This document shows positions 40,586 through 48,882 of a stretch of DNA of 64,000 bases, piece after piece. The notes under the pieces are model-generated. The model was not told the origin of the DNA, did no database searches, and worked only from the letters and a program-made list of their open reading frames with translations. Each line of letters begins with the position of its first letter. The stretch's first letter is position 1. The stretch comes from VXPQ01 sp965232485 (GTDB taxonomy: Bacteria; Bacteroidota; Rhodothermia; Rhodothermales; VXPQ01), in contig OZ246975.1 of assembly GCA_965232485.1 (NCBI GenBank), forward strand, positions 2,480,001-2,544,000, in the 5' to 3' direction. Both the position numbers and the translations under genes were made by a program.

Positions 40586-40628
40586 TTAAATTTTTAGGCT
40601 TCGCATTTTCGCGCCTAAGAAAATAAGG
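40586..40628. terminator. Hairpin repeat after the PH-domain pair, probable terminator
   Basis: TTTTTAGGC and GCGCCTAAGAAA form a stem with an A/T-rich flank about 35 bp after the stop of the YdbT-like gene. It resembles the repeat at 38098-38139. The T-rich left arm and A-rich right arm would also allow function on the minus strand, where tRNA-Ser transcription arrives. Confidence 0.5.
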
Positions 40629-40671
40629 TTGGCTTCCATGCCGCCACCGCGACACATGCACCCCCATTTTG

Positions 40672-40759
40672 CGGAGAGGGAGGGATTCGAACCCTCGATA
40701 CGGGGTTGCCGTATACTCCCTTAGCAGGGGAGCGCCTTCAGCCGCTCGGCCACCTCTCC
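40672..40759 (-). tRNA. tRNA-Ser (anticodon GCT)
   Basis: An 88-base cloverleaf. Acceptor arms GGAGAGG and CCTCTCC pair; the anticodon stem-loop CTCCCCTGCTAAGGGAG gives GCT; a long variable arm (TATACGGCAACCCCGTAT) marks a type-II tRNA; the T-loop is GGTTCGAATCC. CCA is not encoded. It reads AGC and AGU. It lies downstream of atpG on the same strand. Confidence 0.95.
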
Positions 40760-40861
40760 CGTTGCGCCTGCGGGAACGCATCCCGGCGCATGGTTCATGG
40801 GTATTTCAACGACCCCTGCTAACGCCGAAAAGCGCGCCGGGTTCGATGTCCCGCTGCGGAT

Positions 40862-41779
40862 CTATCCGGTTTCCAGCGCATTGGCTCCCGAAACGATCTC
40901 AATGATCTCCGTGGTGATGGCGGATTGCCGCGCCCGGTTGTACTTCAGTTTCAGGTTGCGCAGGAAATCCTCTGCGTTGGAGGTGGCGTTATCCATGGCC
41001 ACCATGCGCGCGCCCTGTTCCGCCGCGTTCGATTCAAGCAGCACGCGCCATACCTGGTAGCGCAGGTATCTCGGCAGCAATTCGTGCAGGACGGATTGCG
41101 CTTCCGGCTCGAAGATGGAGTCGGGGATTTCACGTTGGTTTTTCGCCTCGCCCTCGCCTTTCGCCTCCATGATGGGCGTCAGGAACTGTTTTTCGGGAAT
41201 GGGCAGAAACGGTTCGACGATCCGGTTCTGGGCTATGGTGTTCCGGAATTCGTTGTAAACGATCTTGACCTCGTTCCAGGAACCGTTCAGATACCCGTCC
41301 AGGGCCTGCTCGACGATCTTCCGGGCCGTTTCCACCTCGATCCGGTCAAATATCCCGCGAAAATCGCCGACCATCTGATATCCCCTGCGGGTAAAATGGT
41401 CATGCCCTTTCCGGCCCGCGGCAAGCACATGCAGGTTGCCGGCCTTGCGCACGGCTTCGTATGCCGCCATCGCCTGTTCCGCTTCCTTGACGATATTGGC
41501 GTTGAACGCCCCCGCCAGACCGCGGTCGGCCGTCACGACGATAAACAAAATACTCTGGTCCGCCTCGCGCGCCTGCAGCAACGGATGTTCCACAGCGTCG
41601 AGTTGGTCCTTGAGCCGACTGATCACGGCGCCCAGCCGGTACGCATACGGCCGCGTACTGAATATGCGTTCCTGCGCCCGCCGCAACTTGGCCGCCGCCA
41701 CCATTTTCATGGCGCGCGTCACTTGCTGCGTATTTCGGATCGAATCGATCCGGTTTCGTATGTCCCGGAGATTGGCCAT
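40862..41779 (-). CDS. atpG: ATP synthase gamma subunit
   Basis: 305 residues, the central rotor shaft of F1. The N-terminal helix is typical: NLRDIRNRIDSIRNTQQVTRAMKMVAAAKLRRA. The middle has VVTADRGLAGAFNANIVKEA, and the C-terminal helix ends RARQSAITTEIIEIVSGANAL. An insertion of about 20 residues rich in Glu and Lys near residue 200 (MEAKGEGEAKNQREI) makes it slightly longer than the E. coli protein (about 287). It is the last gene of the cluster, 12 bp after atpA. Confidence 0.96.
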   Translation of the reverse strand: MANLRDIRNRIDSIRNTQQVTRAMKMVAAAKLRRAQERIFSTRPYAYRLGAVISRLKDQLDAVEHPLLQAREADQSILFIVVTADRGLAGAFNANIVKEAEQAMAAYEAVRKAGNLHVLAAGRKGHDHFTRRGYQMVGDFRGIFDRIEVETARKIVEQALDGYLNGSWNEVKIVYNEFRNTIAQNRIVEPFLPIPEKQFLTPIMEAKGEGEAKNQREIPDSIFEPEAQSVLHELLPRYLRYQVWRVLLESNAAEQGARMVAMDNATSNAEDFLRNLKLKYNRARQSAITTEIIEIVSGANALETG

Positions 41780-41791
41780 GCATCCAGCGCG

Positions 41792-43381
41792 TTACGCCCG
41801 GAAAAGGTCTGCCAGATCGCTTGCTGCCGCGGAGAGCGTCTGCTGGTTTTCGTCCGAGAGGACGCCCGTTTCCCGAATCTCGTCAAGAAGGTCCTGGCGC
41901 TGCATCTGTAACTTGCCGATGAATTCGGTTTCCAGTTCGCGCAGGCGCGCCACCGGTACGGTATCCAGCAATCCCTTCGTCGCCACGAAAATTACGGCGA
42001 CCTGTTCTTCCACCGGAACGGGCGCATATTGGCCCTGCTTCAGAATCTCGACGAGGCGTTCCCCGCGCGTGAGCTGGCGGCGGGTCGCCGGATCCAGATC
42101 GGACCCGAATTTGGCGAAGGCCTGCAACTCGCGGTACTGCGCCAGGTCGATGCGCAGCGTGCCCGCCACTTTTTTCATTGCCTTGATCTGCGCGTTTCCG
42201 CCGACGCGCGATACGGAAATGCCTACGTCGATAGCCGGACGCACCCCTGCGTTGAAGAGATTCGTTTCCAGATATATCTGTCCGTCCGTGATGGAAATCA
42301 CATTCGTGGGGATATAGGCGGAAACGTCTCCGGCCTGCGTTTCGATGACGGGCAAGGCGGTCAGGGAGCCGCCGCCTTCCACTTTCCCTTGCAGCGATTC
42401 GGGGACATCGTTCATCTGGACCGCAACCGCCTTCGTTTCGTTGATCTTGGCGGCCCGCTCCAGGAGGCGGCTGTGCAGGTAAAACACGTCGCCCGGATAG
42501 GCCTCGCGGCCCGGCGGGCGGCGCAGCAGCAAGGACAGTTCTCGATAGGCGACGGCCTGCTTGGAAAGGTCGTCGTAGACCACGAGGGAATGCCGTCCCG
42601 TATCCCGGAAATATTCCCCGATGCAGGCCCCGGCGTACGGAGCGATGAATTGCAACGGAGCGGGGGAGGAAGCCGATGCATTCACAATGACCGTATAGTC
42701 CATCGCGTCGTGCTCTTCGAGCGCCCGCATCACTTGGGCCACGGTGGACGCTTTTTGTCCGATGGCTACGTAGACGCAAAAAACCGGCTTGTCGGTTGCG
42801 TGGGTCGCTTTCTGATTGATGATCGTGTCGATCAGGACGGCGGTTTTGCCGGTCTGCCGGTCTCCGATTACGAGCTCCCGCTGTCCGCGGCCGATCGGGA
42901 TCATCGAATCGATGGCCTTGACGCCGGTCTGGAGCGGTTCGCTCACCGGTTGCCTGTATATGACGCCGGGAGCCTTCCGCTCCAGCGGCATTTCAAAAGA
43001 TTCGCCCGCAATGGGGCCTCGTCCGTCTATCGGCTCGCCCAGCGGATCGATCACGCGCCCCAACATGCCTTCGGACACATTAATTGATGCGATACGCCGG
43101 GTTCGCCGCGCTTCATGGCCTTCCTTGACCGCATCGACATCGCTGAACAGCACGACGCCGATGTTGTCCTCCTCAAGATTGAGGACCATGCCCGTCGCGC
43201 CGCTTTCCGGAAACGCGATCAACTCGCCGGCCTGCACATTGGAAAGTCCGTAAAGTCGCGCGATGCCGTCTCCTGTTTGCAGGACGGTTCCGACTTCGTA
43301 GACATCGGTTCCCGTTTCCAGATCGCCGAAAGCGTTCTTCAGGACCGAGGTAACTTCATCTGGTCGAATTGACGTGGTCAT
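41792..43381 (-). CDS. atpA: ATP synthase alpha subunit
   Basis: 529 residues from MTTSIRPDEVTSVLK; the longer frame to 43459 adds a non-conserved leader. Walker A GDRQTGKTAVLIDTI is near residue 170. The DELSEED-equivalent region and the signature PAIDVGISVSRVGG are present near 370. The alpha subunit forms the non-catalytic half of the F1 hexamer. It sits between atpH and atpG. The catalytic partner atpD is not in the window, so the F1 genes are split. Confidence 0.97.
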   Translation of the reverse strand: MTTSIRPDEVTSVLKNAFGDLETGTDVYEVGTVLQTGDGIARLYGLSNVQAGELIAFPESGATGMVLNLEEDNIGVVLFSDVDAVKEGHEARRTRRIASINVSEGMLGRVIDPLGEPIDGRGPIAGESFEMPLERKAPGVIYRQPVSEPLQTGVKAIDSMIPIGRGQRELVIGDRQTGKTAVLIDTIINQKATHATDKPVFCVYVAIGQKASTVAQVMRALEEHDAMDYTVIVNASASSPAPLQFIAPYAGACIGEYFRDTGRHSLVVYDDLSKQAVAYRELSLLLRRPPGREAYPGDVFYLHSRLLERAAKINETKAVAVQMNDVPESLQGKVEGGGSLTALPVIETQAGDVSAYIPTNVISITDGQIYLETNLFNAGVRPAIDVGISVSRVGGNAQIKAMKKVAGTLRIDLAQYRELQAFAKFGSDLDPATRRQLTRGERLVEILKQGQYAPVPVEEQVAVIFVATKGLLDTVPVARLRELETEFIGKLQMQRQDLLDEIRETGVLSDENQQTLSAAASDLADLFRA

Positions 43382-43467
43382 AATTTTTCTGTCGTCGGTT
43401 GCGCATGCGCCTGCTCGCAAGCAATAGATGGCCGGTTCGTTAAGGCGCGTACGCCGCAATGCATGGG

Positions 43468-44013
43468 CTAACGGGTGGAAAGGGACTGGCGCGCGACCCG
43501 GTTGCGGAGGGCTTCAAGGCGGTGACGCACGCTTCGGTCGTATACGGTATCCCCGATACGCACGACCGCCCCGCCAATCAATTCGGCGTCGCGCCGGACA
43601 TTCAGGCGAATTTGCTTGCCGGTCAATTGTTCGAGCGCCTCTGTCAGGCTGCGGCGTTTCTCGTCGCTTAATTCCGAAGCGAGGCGGGCTTCCGCCTCTA
43701 CGACGCCGAGGCGCTCGTCATGCAGGCGTCGCCATGCCTGGGCAATGCGCCCAAACAGGTTTTCGCGTTGCCTGCCGACCAGCATATGGAGGAACCGCAG
43801 CGTCAGATCGTCCAGCCGCGATGCGAACAACGCGCGGACGACCTCCTGTTTTTTCTCGCGGGCCACGACCGGATTCCGAAAAAGCTGCGCCAGCGCTTCC
43901 GATTCCTCCAGCGTCGCCTGCACGAACGCGATATCCGCGTCGACGCGTTCGACGTTCGAGGCGCGCTCGGCTTCCTCGTACAGCGCGCGGGCGTATCTGC
44001 GAGCTACTGCCAT
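43468..44013 (-). CDS. atpH: ATP synthase delta subunit
   Basis: 181 residues from MAVARRYARALYEEA, the standard opening of the family; the in-frame extension to 44157 overlaps atpF and is rejected. The middle is helical (RNPVVAREKKQEVVRALFAS), and the C-terminus has the family signature LTGKQIRLNVRRDAELIGGAVVRIGDTVYDRSV, read here in two overlapping parts. Delta joins the peripheral stalk to the top of F1. It lies between atpF and atpA. Confidence 0.95.
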   Translation of the reverse strand: MAVARRYARALYEEAERASNVERVDADIAFVQATLEESEALAQLFRNPVVAREKKQEVVRALFASRLDDLTLRFLHMLVGRQRENLFGRIAQAWRRLHDERLGVVEAEARLASELSDEKRRSLTEALEQLTGKQIRLNVRRDAELIGGAVVRIGDTVYDRSVRHRLEALRNRVARQSLSTR

Positions 44014-44098
44014 GATTCGTTCGCGTCGTGGGCGGGAAAGCGGGGAATGCGATTGTTGGAGCGGGTCGAGCGCCGGCGCCGAAGGAGGGTTGCGGCGG

Positions 44099-44614
44099 TC
44101 AGTTGCGGGGAAGCTGCTCGATAAATCGATCAACCAGTTTGCGATGCCGATCCGCATTCAGCGTCTCTTCGAGAATCTGTTCAGCGGTTCCGATGGCAAG
44201 TCCGGCCACTTCATCCCGCAATTCCTCCAGCGCGCGTCCTTTTTCCCGCTCGATTTCGGCTTGCGCCTGCTCTTGCATCTGTCGGATTCGGACCCGCGTC
44301 TTCTCCATTTCCTCGGTGCGCATCCGTTCGGCGGCGGCGCGGGCGTCGTGCATGACGCGCCGCGCGTTTTCTTCCGCCGCGCGGCGGGCTTCCTCGTTTT
44401 TTTCTCCGGTTTGCCGGGCTTCCTCAAGGGCTTGCTCGGCTTTGCGAAGCGAGGCGTCGATGGTTTCTTCGCGTTCGCTCAATGCGCTCACGATGGGTTT
44501 CCATGCGTATTTGCCAAGCACGAACAGCAAGAGCGCAAACACGATGACCTTGTAGAAGATCAGTCCTGCGTTTGGTTCGAGAAGACTCTGGGCTACGATG
44601 ATATCCATGGCCAA
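44099..44614 (-). CDS. atpF: ATP synthase b subunit
   Basis: 171 residues; MDIIVAQ two codons later is an equally good start. One N-terminal membrane helix (GLIFYKVIVFALLLFVLGKY) is followed by a long charged helix: RKAEQALEEARQTGEKNEEA and beyond, ending EETLNADRHRKLVDRFIEQL. It is the peripheral-stalk subunit that dimerises through its coiled coil. Single copy here, so a homodimer is likely. About 85 bp separate it from atpH and atpE on either side. Confidence 0.95.
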   Translation of the reverse strand: MAMDIIVAQSLLEPNAGLIFYKVIVFALLLFVLGKYAWKPIVSALSEREETIDASLRKAEQALEEARQTGEKNEEARRAAEENARRVMHDARAAAERMRTEEMEKTRVRIRQMQEQAQAEIEREKGRALEELRDEVAGLAIGTAEQILEETLNADRHRKLVDRFIEQLPRN

Positions 44615-44701
44615 ATCAAGGGTGAATTATTCCCCGATATCCGGGGAAGTCGGGCGGCGTCGCCAGGCCGGTGCAACCCGTTCGGCGGGCGCAACGACTC
44701 G

Positions 44702-44932
44702 TTATACTTTCAGGGCAAGCAGCAGGCAGATGATCATGCCGAACAGCGCAACGCCTTCGAGGAGCGACGCGGCGATGATCATGCTAAGGCGTATGTGCCC
44801 GGCGGCTTCCGGCTGGCGGGCCGAGGCTTCCATTGCAGGCCCGGCAAGATTCCCTATGCCGATGCCGGCCCCGATGGCGACAAGTCCGGCTCCGATGCCT
44901 GCGGCCAGAAAAGATAATCCGATAGCGTCCAT
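44702..44932 (-). CDS. atpE: ATP synthase c subunit
   Basis: 76 residues in a two-helix hairpin joined by the polar loop ARQPEAAG. The first helix has the glycine pattern GAGLVAIGAGIGIGNLAGPA. The proton-binding Glu is in ASLLEGVALFGMI (Glu59). The residues after that Glu are G-V rather than S/T, so the known sodium-binding signature is absent and proton coupling is expected. Many copies form the rotor ring. Placed between atpB and atpF, the canonical order. Confidence 0.95.
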   Translation of the reverse strand: MDAIGLSFLAAGIGAGLVAIGAGIGIGNLAGPAMEASARQPEAAGHIRLSMIIAASLLEGVALFGMIICLLLALKV

Positions 44933-45010
44933 GGTGATGTTCCGTGTGTTGGATCAGGTGATGCGAAAATTAAGGTATGACGGCGAAATTGCCCGGCGAA
45001 TCCGTTGTCG

Positions 45011-46138
45011 TTACGCGGCGAGGACCGGTTGCTCTTCGGCATGCGTTTCTTCCTCGTGATGCTCCTCTACGGCCATGCCGAAAAAGATCGCCGACAGCAG
45101 CGTGAACACAAAAGCGTGTATGAACGCCACGGCGATCTTGATGAACGAGATGAACAACGTAAATACGACGCCGACAGGCGCCACAAGGGTTGCCACAAGA
45201 CCGCCGAACAGTACGTTGATCGTGAAAATGATGCCGATCAGGCTCAGTATGAGCAGGGATCCGGACATCATGTTGGCGAAGAGCCGAAGCGCCAGCGCAA
45301 AATGCTTGGCGATCAGGCTGACCACTTCGATAGGCGCAAGCAGGCACTTTGCAGGCCAGGGCATTCCCGGAGGCCAGAATATGTGCATCCAGTATTCCTT
45401 GGTCCCTTTTCGTTGCCCCACGACGAATGCAAACGCGGCCAGCGTGAAGGTAACGGCGATATTGGATGTCGCTGCGCCCGCATAGGGTACGAGGCCCATC
45501 AGATTGGCGCACAGGATGAACATGAACGCCGTAAGCAGAAACGGCATGAATTCCCGGTACCGGGGACCTATGCACGGCTTGGCGATTTCGTCGCGCACGA
45601 AGACCACAAGGGTTTCGAACATGTTCTGGAAGATTCCTCTTGGCGCGGCGACGCGGTCTTCGGGGCGCCGGTAACGTCGCGCAAGTCCGAGAAAAATCGC
45701 CGCGACGATCAGGGCGGCCAGGACGCCGAACGCGAGATGGCGCGTGATGGACAGGTCCAGCGCAATGGCTCCCTGGATCGGTTTCGGTTTGGCGTACAGA
45801 TGTTCATGATGCTCAATGGCGTCGCGGAGCGCTTCGCCATGCAGGATTTCCGTGTGACCGTCTTCTTCATGCTCGATCACGTATCGCTCCGACAGTAGCG
45901 CGGATCGGGTGGACGAAAACACATCCAGCCCCCAAGGGTCTTTTCGCAGGAAAATGCGCGGCAGTTCGACGGCGCCGAATGGAGCGAAATCCAGATATAC
46001 GCCGTCTGCCGTGTGGGCGACCGCATCCAGCTCCCCTCCTTCGTCGGCGGCATGCGCCGGACGAGGCCCAAAGAATGCGCATCCGGCTACGAGAAGCAGG
46101 ACGATCCGGCGGTAGCGTATGTTTGCGTTCAACGCCAT
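45011..46138 (-). CDS. atpB: ATP synthase a subunit
   Basis: A protein of 375 residues, longer than E. coli (271) because it carries an N-terminal hydrophobic signal-like segment (RRIVLLLVAGCAFFG) and about 130 extra-membrane residues before the first canonical helix; this extension is common in Bacteroidota-type a subunits. The proton-channel helix has the essential Arg in ALRLFANMMSGSLLIL. A final helix reads AFIHAFVFTLLSAIFFGMAV. It forms the stator half-channels next to the c-ring. Confidence 0.94.
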   Translation of the reverse strand: MALNANIRYRRIVLLLVAGCAFFGPRPAHAADEGGELDAVAHTADGVYLDFAPFGAVELPRIFLRKDPWGLDVFSSTRSALLSERYVIEHEEDGHTEILHGEALRDAIEHHEHLYAKPKPIQGAIALDLSITRHLAFGVLAALIVAAIFLGLARRYRRPEDRVAAPRGIFQNMFETLVVFVRDEIAKPCIGPRYREFMPFLLTAFMFILCANLMGLVPYAGAATSNIAVTFTLAAFAFVVGQRKGTKEYWMHIFWPPGMPWPAKCLLAPIEVVSLIAKHFALALRLFANMMSGSLLILSLIGIIFTINVLFGGLVATLVAPVGVVFTLFISFIKIAVAFIHAFVFTLLSAIFFGMAVEEHHEEETHAEEQPVLAA

Positions 46139-46189
46139 GACGAGTGTGTGCGGGTCGCGGCGAGAGACCCCTGGGCCTTCAATGCGGCG

Positions 46190-46561
46190 CTACGATACGG
46201 GCGGTCGCTTCTTGTGGAAAAGCCCGATTTCGATTACGAGTCCTGTTAGAAACGTCACGAAAAAACTGGCCAGCAAAGCGATGGGCGACACGGGCAGCCA
46301 TTGCAACGCCATAACGAGCAGGCCGAGCACGACTACAATGCGAATCGCCATGGCGCCTGCAATGATCGCCAAGGGGTTTCGGGCGCTTTGCAATGCAATT
46401 CGATTCGATAAAAAGCTGGTCAGCGCGTACGATGCGCCCAGCAAACATCCAAGTCCGATTCCGAGTCCCAATCCTTCCGTTTCCATGGGCTTTTCGTTTC
46501 CATGGGCGCCGGAACGGTTTTCCCGATAGCGTGGGGAAAGCCCGGTCAGGAAATCCGCCAT
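46190..46561 (-). CDS. Small membrane protein, ATP synthase subunit I-like
   Basis: 123 residues; METEGLGLG (internal) is an alternative start. Four hydrophobic segments: GLGLGIGLGCLLGASYAL, LAIIAGAMAIRIVVVLGLLV, and PIALLASFFVTFLTGLVIEI, with short loops. The position just ahead of atpB is where atpI-type genes usually lie, and the size and hydrophobic profile fit. AtpI proteins assist c-ring assembly or transport Mg. No sequence motif proves the family, so the call depends on context. Confidence 0.65.
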   Translation of the reverse strand: MADFLTGLSPRYRENRSGAHGNEKPMETEGLGLGIGLGCLLGASYALTSFLSNRIALQSARNPLAIIAGAMAIRIVVVLGLLVMALQWLPVSPIALLASFFVTFLTGLVIEIGLFHKKRPPVS

Positions 46562-46636
46562 CGTTTGCTGAAGCGCCTAATCTACGGCAAAAGGGTTCGG
46601 GAAAAAGCCAATATGCAATGAATTCAAAATCGTTTT

Positions 46637-46888
46637 TCAGGCCTGCGGCGGACGCCTCTTCGCGCGGGCTTCGCTTTTCTTTACTCCGCGCGCCAGCAGC
46701 ACGAACATAGAGATCATGCCGATACAGAGTCCGCCCAACAGAAACCATGGCGTCGTATCGAGCCATCGGTCCAGCAGGACGCCGGCGACAATCCATATCG
46801 CCATGGAGATCGCCGGTTCCATCGCCAGAGAGAGATGCGATCCGGCCTCCCTGAAATCGGTGCGAGGATCGCTGTTCGGAGCAGGCAT
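46637..46888 (-). CDS. atpZ: AtpZ-like small membrane protein
   Basis: 83 residues with two membrane helices: AMEPAISMAIWIVAGVLLDR and WFLLGGLCIGMISMFVLLAR, separated by WLDTTPW, ending in a basic tail (KKSEARAKRRPPQA). The glycine-rich first helix followed by D-R-W-L-D-T-x-P is typical of AtpZ/AtpI proteins found at the start of atp operons. It lies between bactofilin and the subunit-I-like gene. AtpZ and AtpI together affect c-ring assembly. Confidence 0.78.
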   Translation of the reverse strand: MPAPNSDPRTDFREAGSHLSLAMEPAISMAIWIVAGVLLDRWLDTTPWFLLGGLCIGMISMFVLLARGVKKSEARAKRRPPQA

Positions 46889-46905
46889 GGCGGCTTGCGG
46901 GCCGG

Positions 46906-47385
46906 TTATTTACGGGTGGATGCAGGCTGTGCGGGTTTCGCAGGCTGTGCGGGTTTCGCCTGCGCGGGTTTCGCCTGCGCGGGTTTCGCCTGCGCGGCGG
47001 GAATTTCACTGGCGTCGATGACGCGTTTCCCCGTGCGGCATTCTCCATTGAATACGGCGCCTTCCTCTACCATAAGACGTTCCACCTGTACGTTGGCTTC
47101 CACCACCGACGTTTTCTGCAACAGAAGGTTGCCAGATACGGTAATGTCGCCTTTGACGTGTCCGGCGATGGAGAGCGCCCCCCCTTTTATAGCACCTTCG
47201 ATGCGCCCGCTTTCCGGAACCACCACTTTGCCCGCGGTTTCCACGAGCCCCTTGGCGCATCCGCTGACGCGTATGTCGCTGGACGATATGAGTGTGCCTT
47301 CGAAGGTCGCGCCCTCGCTGATGATGCTCACTTTCCGGGAGATATCGTCGTTTGTATGCTTGGCCATAGCGTGATGTTTTTTCAA
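46906..47385 (-). CDS. Bactofilin
   Basis: 159 residues; MAKHTNDDISRK at position 6 is a likely alternative start. The core (about 20-125) is a beta-helix built from short repeats: ATFEGTLISSSDIRVSGCAK, GLVETAGKVVVPESGRIEGA, AGHVKGDITVSGNLLLQKTS. Bactofilins polymerise into membrane-bound filaments that place cell-wall enzymes. The C-terminal tail is a repeated PAQAK segment encoded by 15-bp tandem repeats. The upstream gene is an M23 peptidase, a known bactofilin partner. Confidence 0.9.
   Translation of the reverse strand: MKKHHAMAKHTNDDISRKVSIISEGATFEGTLISSSDIRVSGCAKGLVETAGKVVVPESGRIEGAIKGGALSIAGHVKGDITVSGNLLLQKTSVVEANVQVERLMVEEGAVFNGECRTGKRVIDASEIPAAQAKPAQAKPAQAKPAQPAKPAQPASTRK
46930..47000. 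repeat. 15-bp tandem repeats in the bactofilin C-terminus
   Basis: The unit GCGGGTTTCGCCTGC is repeated in register about three times, with degenerate copies to the left (GCGGGTTTCGCAGGCTGT). In frame, on the minus strand, it encodes AKPAQ units, giving a flexible Pro/Ala/Lys tail. Because the copies are in phase with codons, copy-number change would lengthen or shorten the tail without frameshift. Confidence 0.85.
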
Positions 47386-47398
47386 GGTGCGCCCTCGC

Positions 47399-47417
47399 GG
47401 ACTTGATCAGGATATCC
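47399..47417 (+). repeat. Solo terminal-repeat-like motif between bactofilin and peptidase genes
   Basis: GGACTTGATCAGGATATCC. Its final base is the first base of the peptidase stop codon read on the minus strand (TAG at 47417-47419), so the motif abuts that gene's end. It occupies nearly the whole 31-bp gap. Confidence 0.5.
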
Positions 47418-48319
47418 TATATACCCACAAGATACGTGCTGGGATCTTGCGCCAGCCCATTACGCCACAGTTCGAAATGCAAATGCGGTCCTGTGGTGAA
47501 TTCGCCGGAGTTGCCGCTTACCGCGATGTTGTCCCGGGTCTGAACGCGGTCCCCCGCGCGCTTGTACAGTTGCCGGTTGTGCTTGTAGACCGAAAGATAG
47601 CCGTCCGAGTGCTGGATTGCTATGGTGTAACCGCCTTCCTGGGTCCAGTCCGCCATGACCACATAGCCATCCCCGATCGCGCGTACGCCCGTTCCTTCTT
47701 CCGCGGCGATGTCTATTCCGTAATGCCCCGTTCTTGCGTCGAAGCCACGCGTTACGAAGCCGTTCACGGGCGCCAGGGCCGGCAAGACAATGCTTGGGAA
47801 GTGGACCGGGGGCGCATCGATCCTGCGGGGGCCGGGACGATTTCTTCCCGGAAGCAGATCTATCGTGATGGCGGGATACTGGTGATCGCCCCAGTCTTGC
47901 GATGTTTCTCCAGGAGCGGGGACACTATAATCTGACCTTGACAAGGAGGTTTCCGCGGCTACGAGATCTGCTGCTCCCGGATCGATTTCACCCAGAAAAA
48001 TCTGTCGGAGCTGCGCCATATATTGTTGCTGCATGGCAAGGGAGTCTTGCAATGTCTGGATGCGCAGGGCGTTTAGCATGGCGTTTTGGCGTATTTCCGT
48101 CGATACGTGCCCCGGAAGCGCCGTTTGGAGCGGGGGTAACAAGAACAATAATGCGAGCGCCAGCGCAACGACGACGAGCACGCCGCCGGATAGCGTCAGC
48201 AAGGCATGGCGAGGAACGAACCGATAGTGCCGGGCCTGTTGGCCGGTGCCTTCGCGGATCACCACAAAGGTTGATAACCCTTTGCCGCGCCTGAAAAATT
48301 CTTTCAAAAACGAGAACAT
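47417..48319 (-). CDS. M23-family (LytM-type) cell-wall peptidase
   Basis: 300 residues. An N-terminal membrane anchor (LLTLSGGVLVVVALALALLF) is followed by a short coiled coil (about 80-110) and a C-terminal peptidase domain. The zinc ligands are visible: HYGIDIA (H-x3-D) near residue 202 and HLHFE near 280, so it should be catalytically active, unlike degenerate LytM factors. It cleaves peptidoglycan cross-bridges. Adjacent bactofilin suggests a shape-related role. The gene precedes bactofilin by 31 bp. Confidence 0.93.
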   Translation of the reverse strand: MFSFLKEFFRRGKGLSTFVVIREGTGQQARHYRFVPRHALLTLSGGVLVVVALALALLFLLPPLQTALPGHVSTEIRQNAMLNALRIQTLQDSLAMQQQYMAQLRQIFLGEIDPGAADLVAAETSLSRSDYSVPAPGETSQDWGDHQYPAITIDLLPGRNRPGPRRIDAPPVHFPSIVLPALAPVNGFVTRGFDARTGHYGIDIAAEEGTGVRAIGDGYVVMADWTQEGGYTIAIQHSDGYLSVYKHNRQLYKRAGDRVQTRDNIAVSGNSGEFTTGPHLHFELWRNGLAQDPSTYLVGI

Positions 48320-48472
48320 TATCGGAGCGTTTCTTCTGGCGATGTATGGTCGAAATTATGGAACCCGTCGGGCTGTTCGGAATTATAAGGTCTTTTCCGT
48401 TCGGCGGACGCCTGGTCGGCCAATCCGTTAACGCAATACAAAACGAAAAATACAAAACGGCGCAGAACAAAC

Positions 48473-48727
48473 ATGCCCCAACACAAGTCAGCAATCAAGC
48501 GGGTCCGTCAGAATAGCGAACGCCGCGAACGCAATCGGGTTCACCGCGGCGCCATGCGGACCGTGATGCGCAAATTGCGCGGAGCCACCGACAGGGAGGA
48601 AGGGCAAGCCCTGCTTTCCCAAGCGAAACATACGCTGGATCGTCTTGCTGCGAAAGGAATTATTCACAGGAACAAGGCGGCTAATTACAAGAGGAAACTG
48701 GAGAAGCGCGTAAACGGCCTCGAATAG
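48473..48727 (+). CDS. rpsT: 30S ribosomal protein S20
   Basis: 84 residues, very basic, opening MPQHKSAIKRVRQNSERRER and ending with KGIIHRNKAANYKRKLEKRV. This is the three-helix S20 fold that binds 16S rRNA. The motif HRNKAANYKRKL is the family signature. It lies divergent to the M23 peptidase gene, with about 150 bp between. Confidence 0.97.
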   Translation: MPQHKSAIKRVRQNSERRERNRVHRGAMRTVMRKLRGATDREEGQALLSQAKHTLDRLAAKGIIHRNKAANYKRKLEKRVNGLE

Positions 48728-48882
48728 GCGTACAGGCGCTTGGCGCGCTGCTTCTTGTCTGGAAACGGCTTGTTCTCGGACATGGCGCATTTCCATACAA
48801 AAGTTGCGTATTTTCACAGTTCGTTTCGTACATTACCCCGAACGGTCCCGACCTTATTCGCATCATCCATTCAAGCACTGCT

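Noticed and set aside
46930..47000. Tandem repeats considered as a possible CRISPR array
   Set aside because: Units are contiguous, without spacers, and encode an in-frame protein tail.
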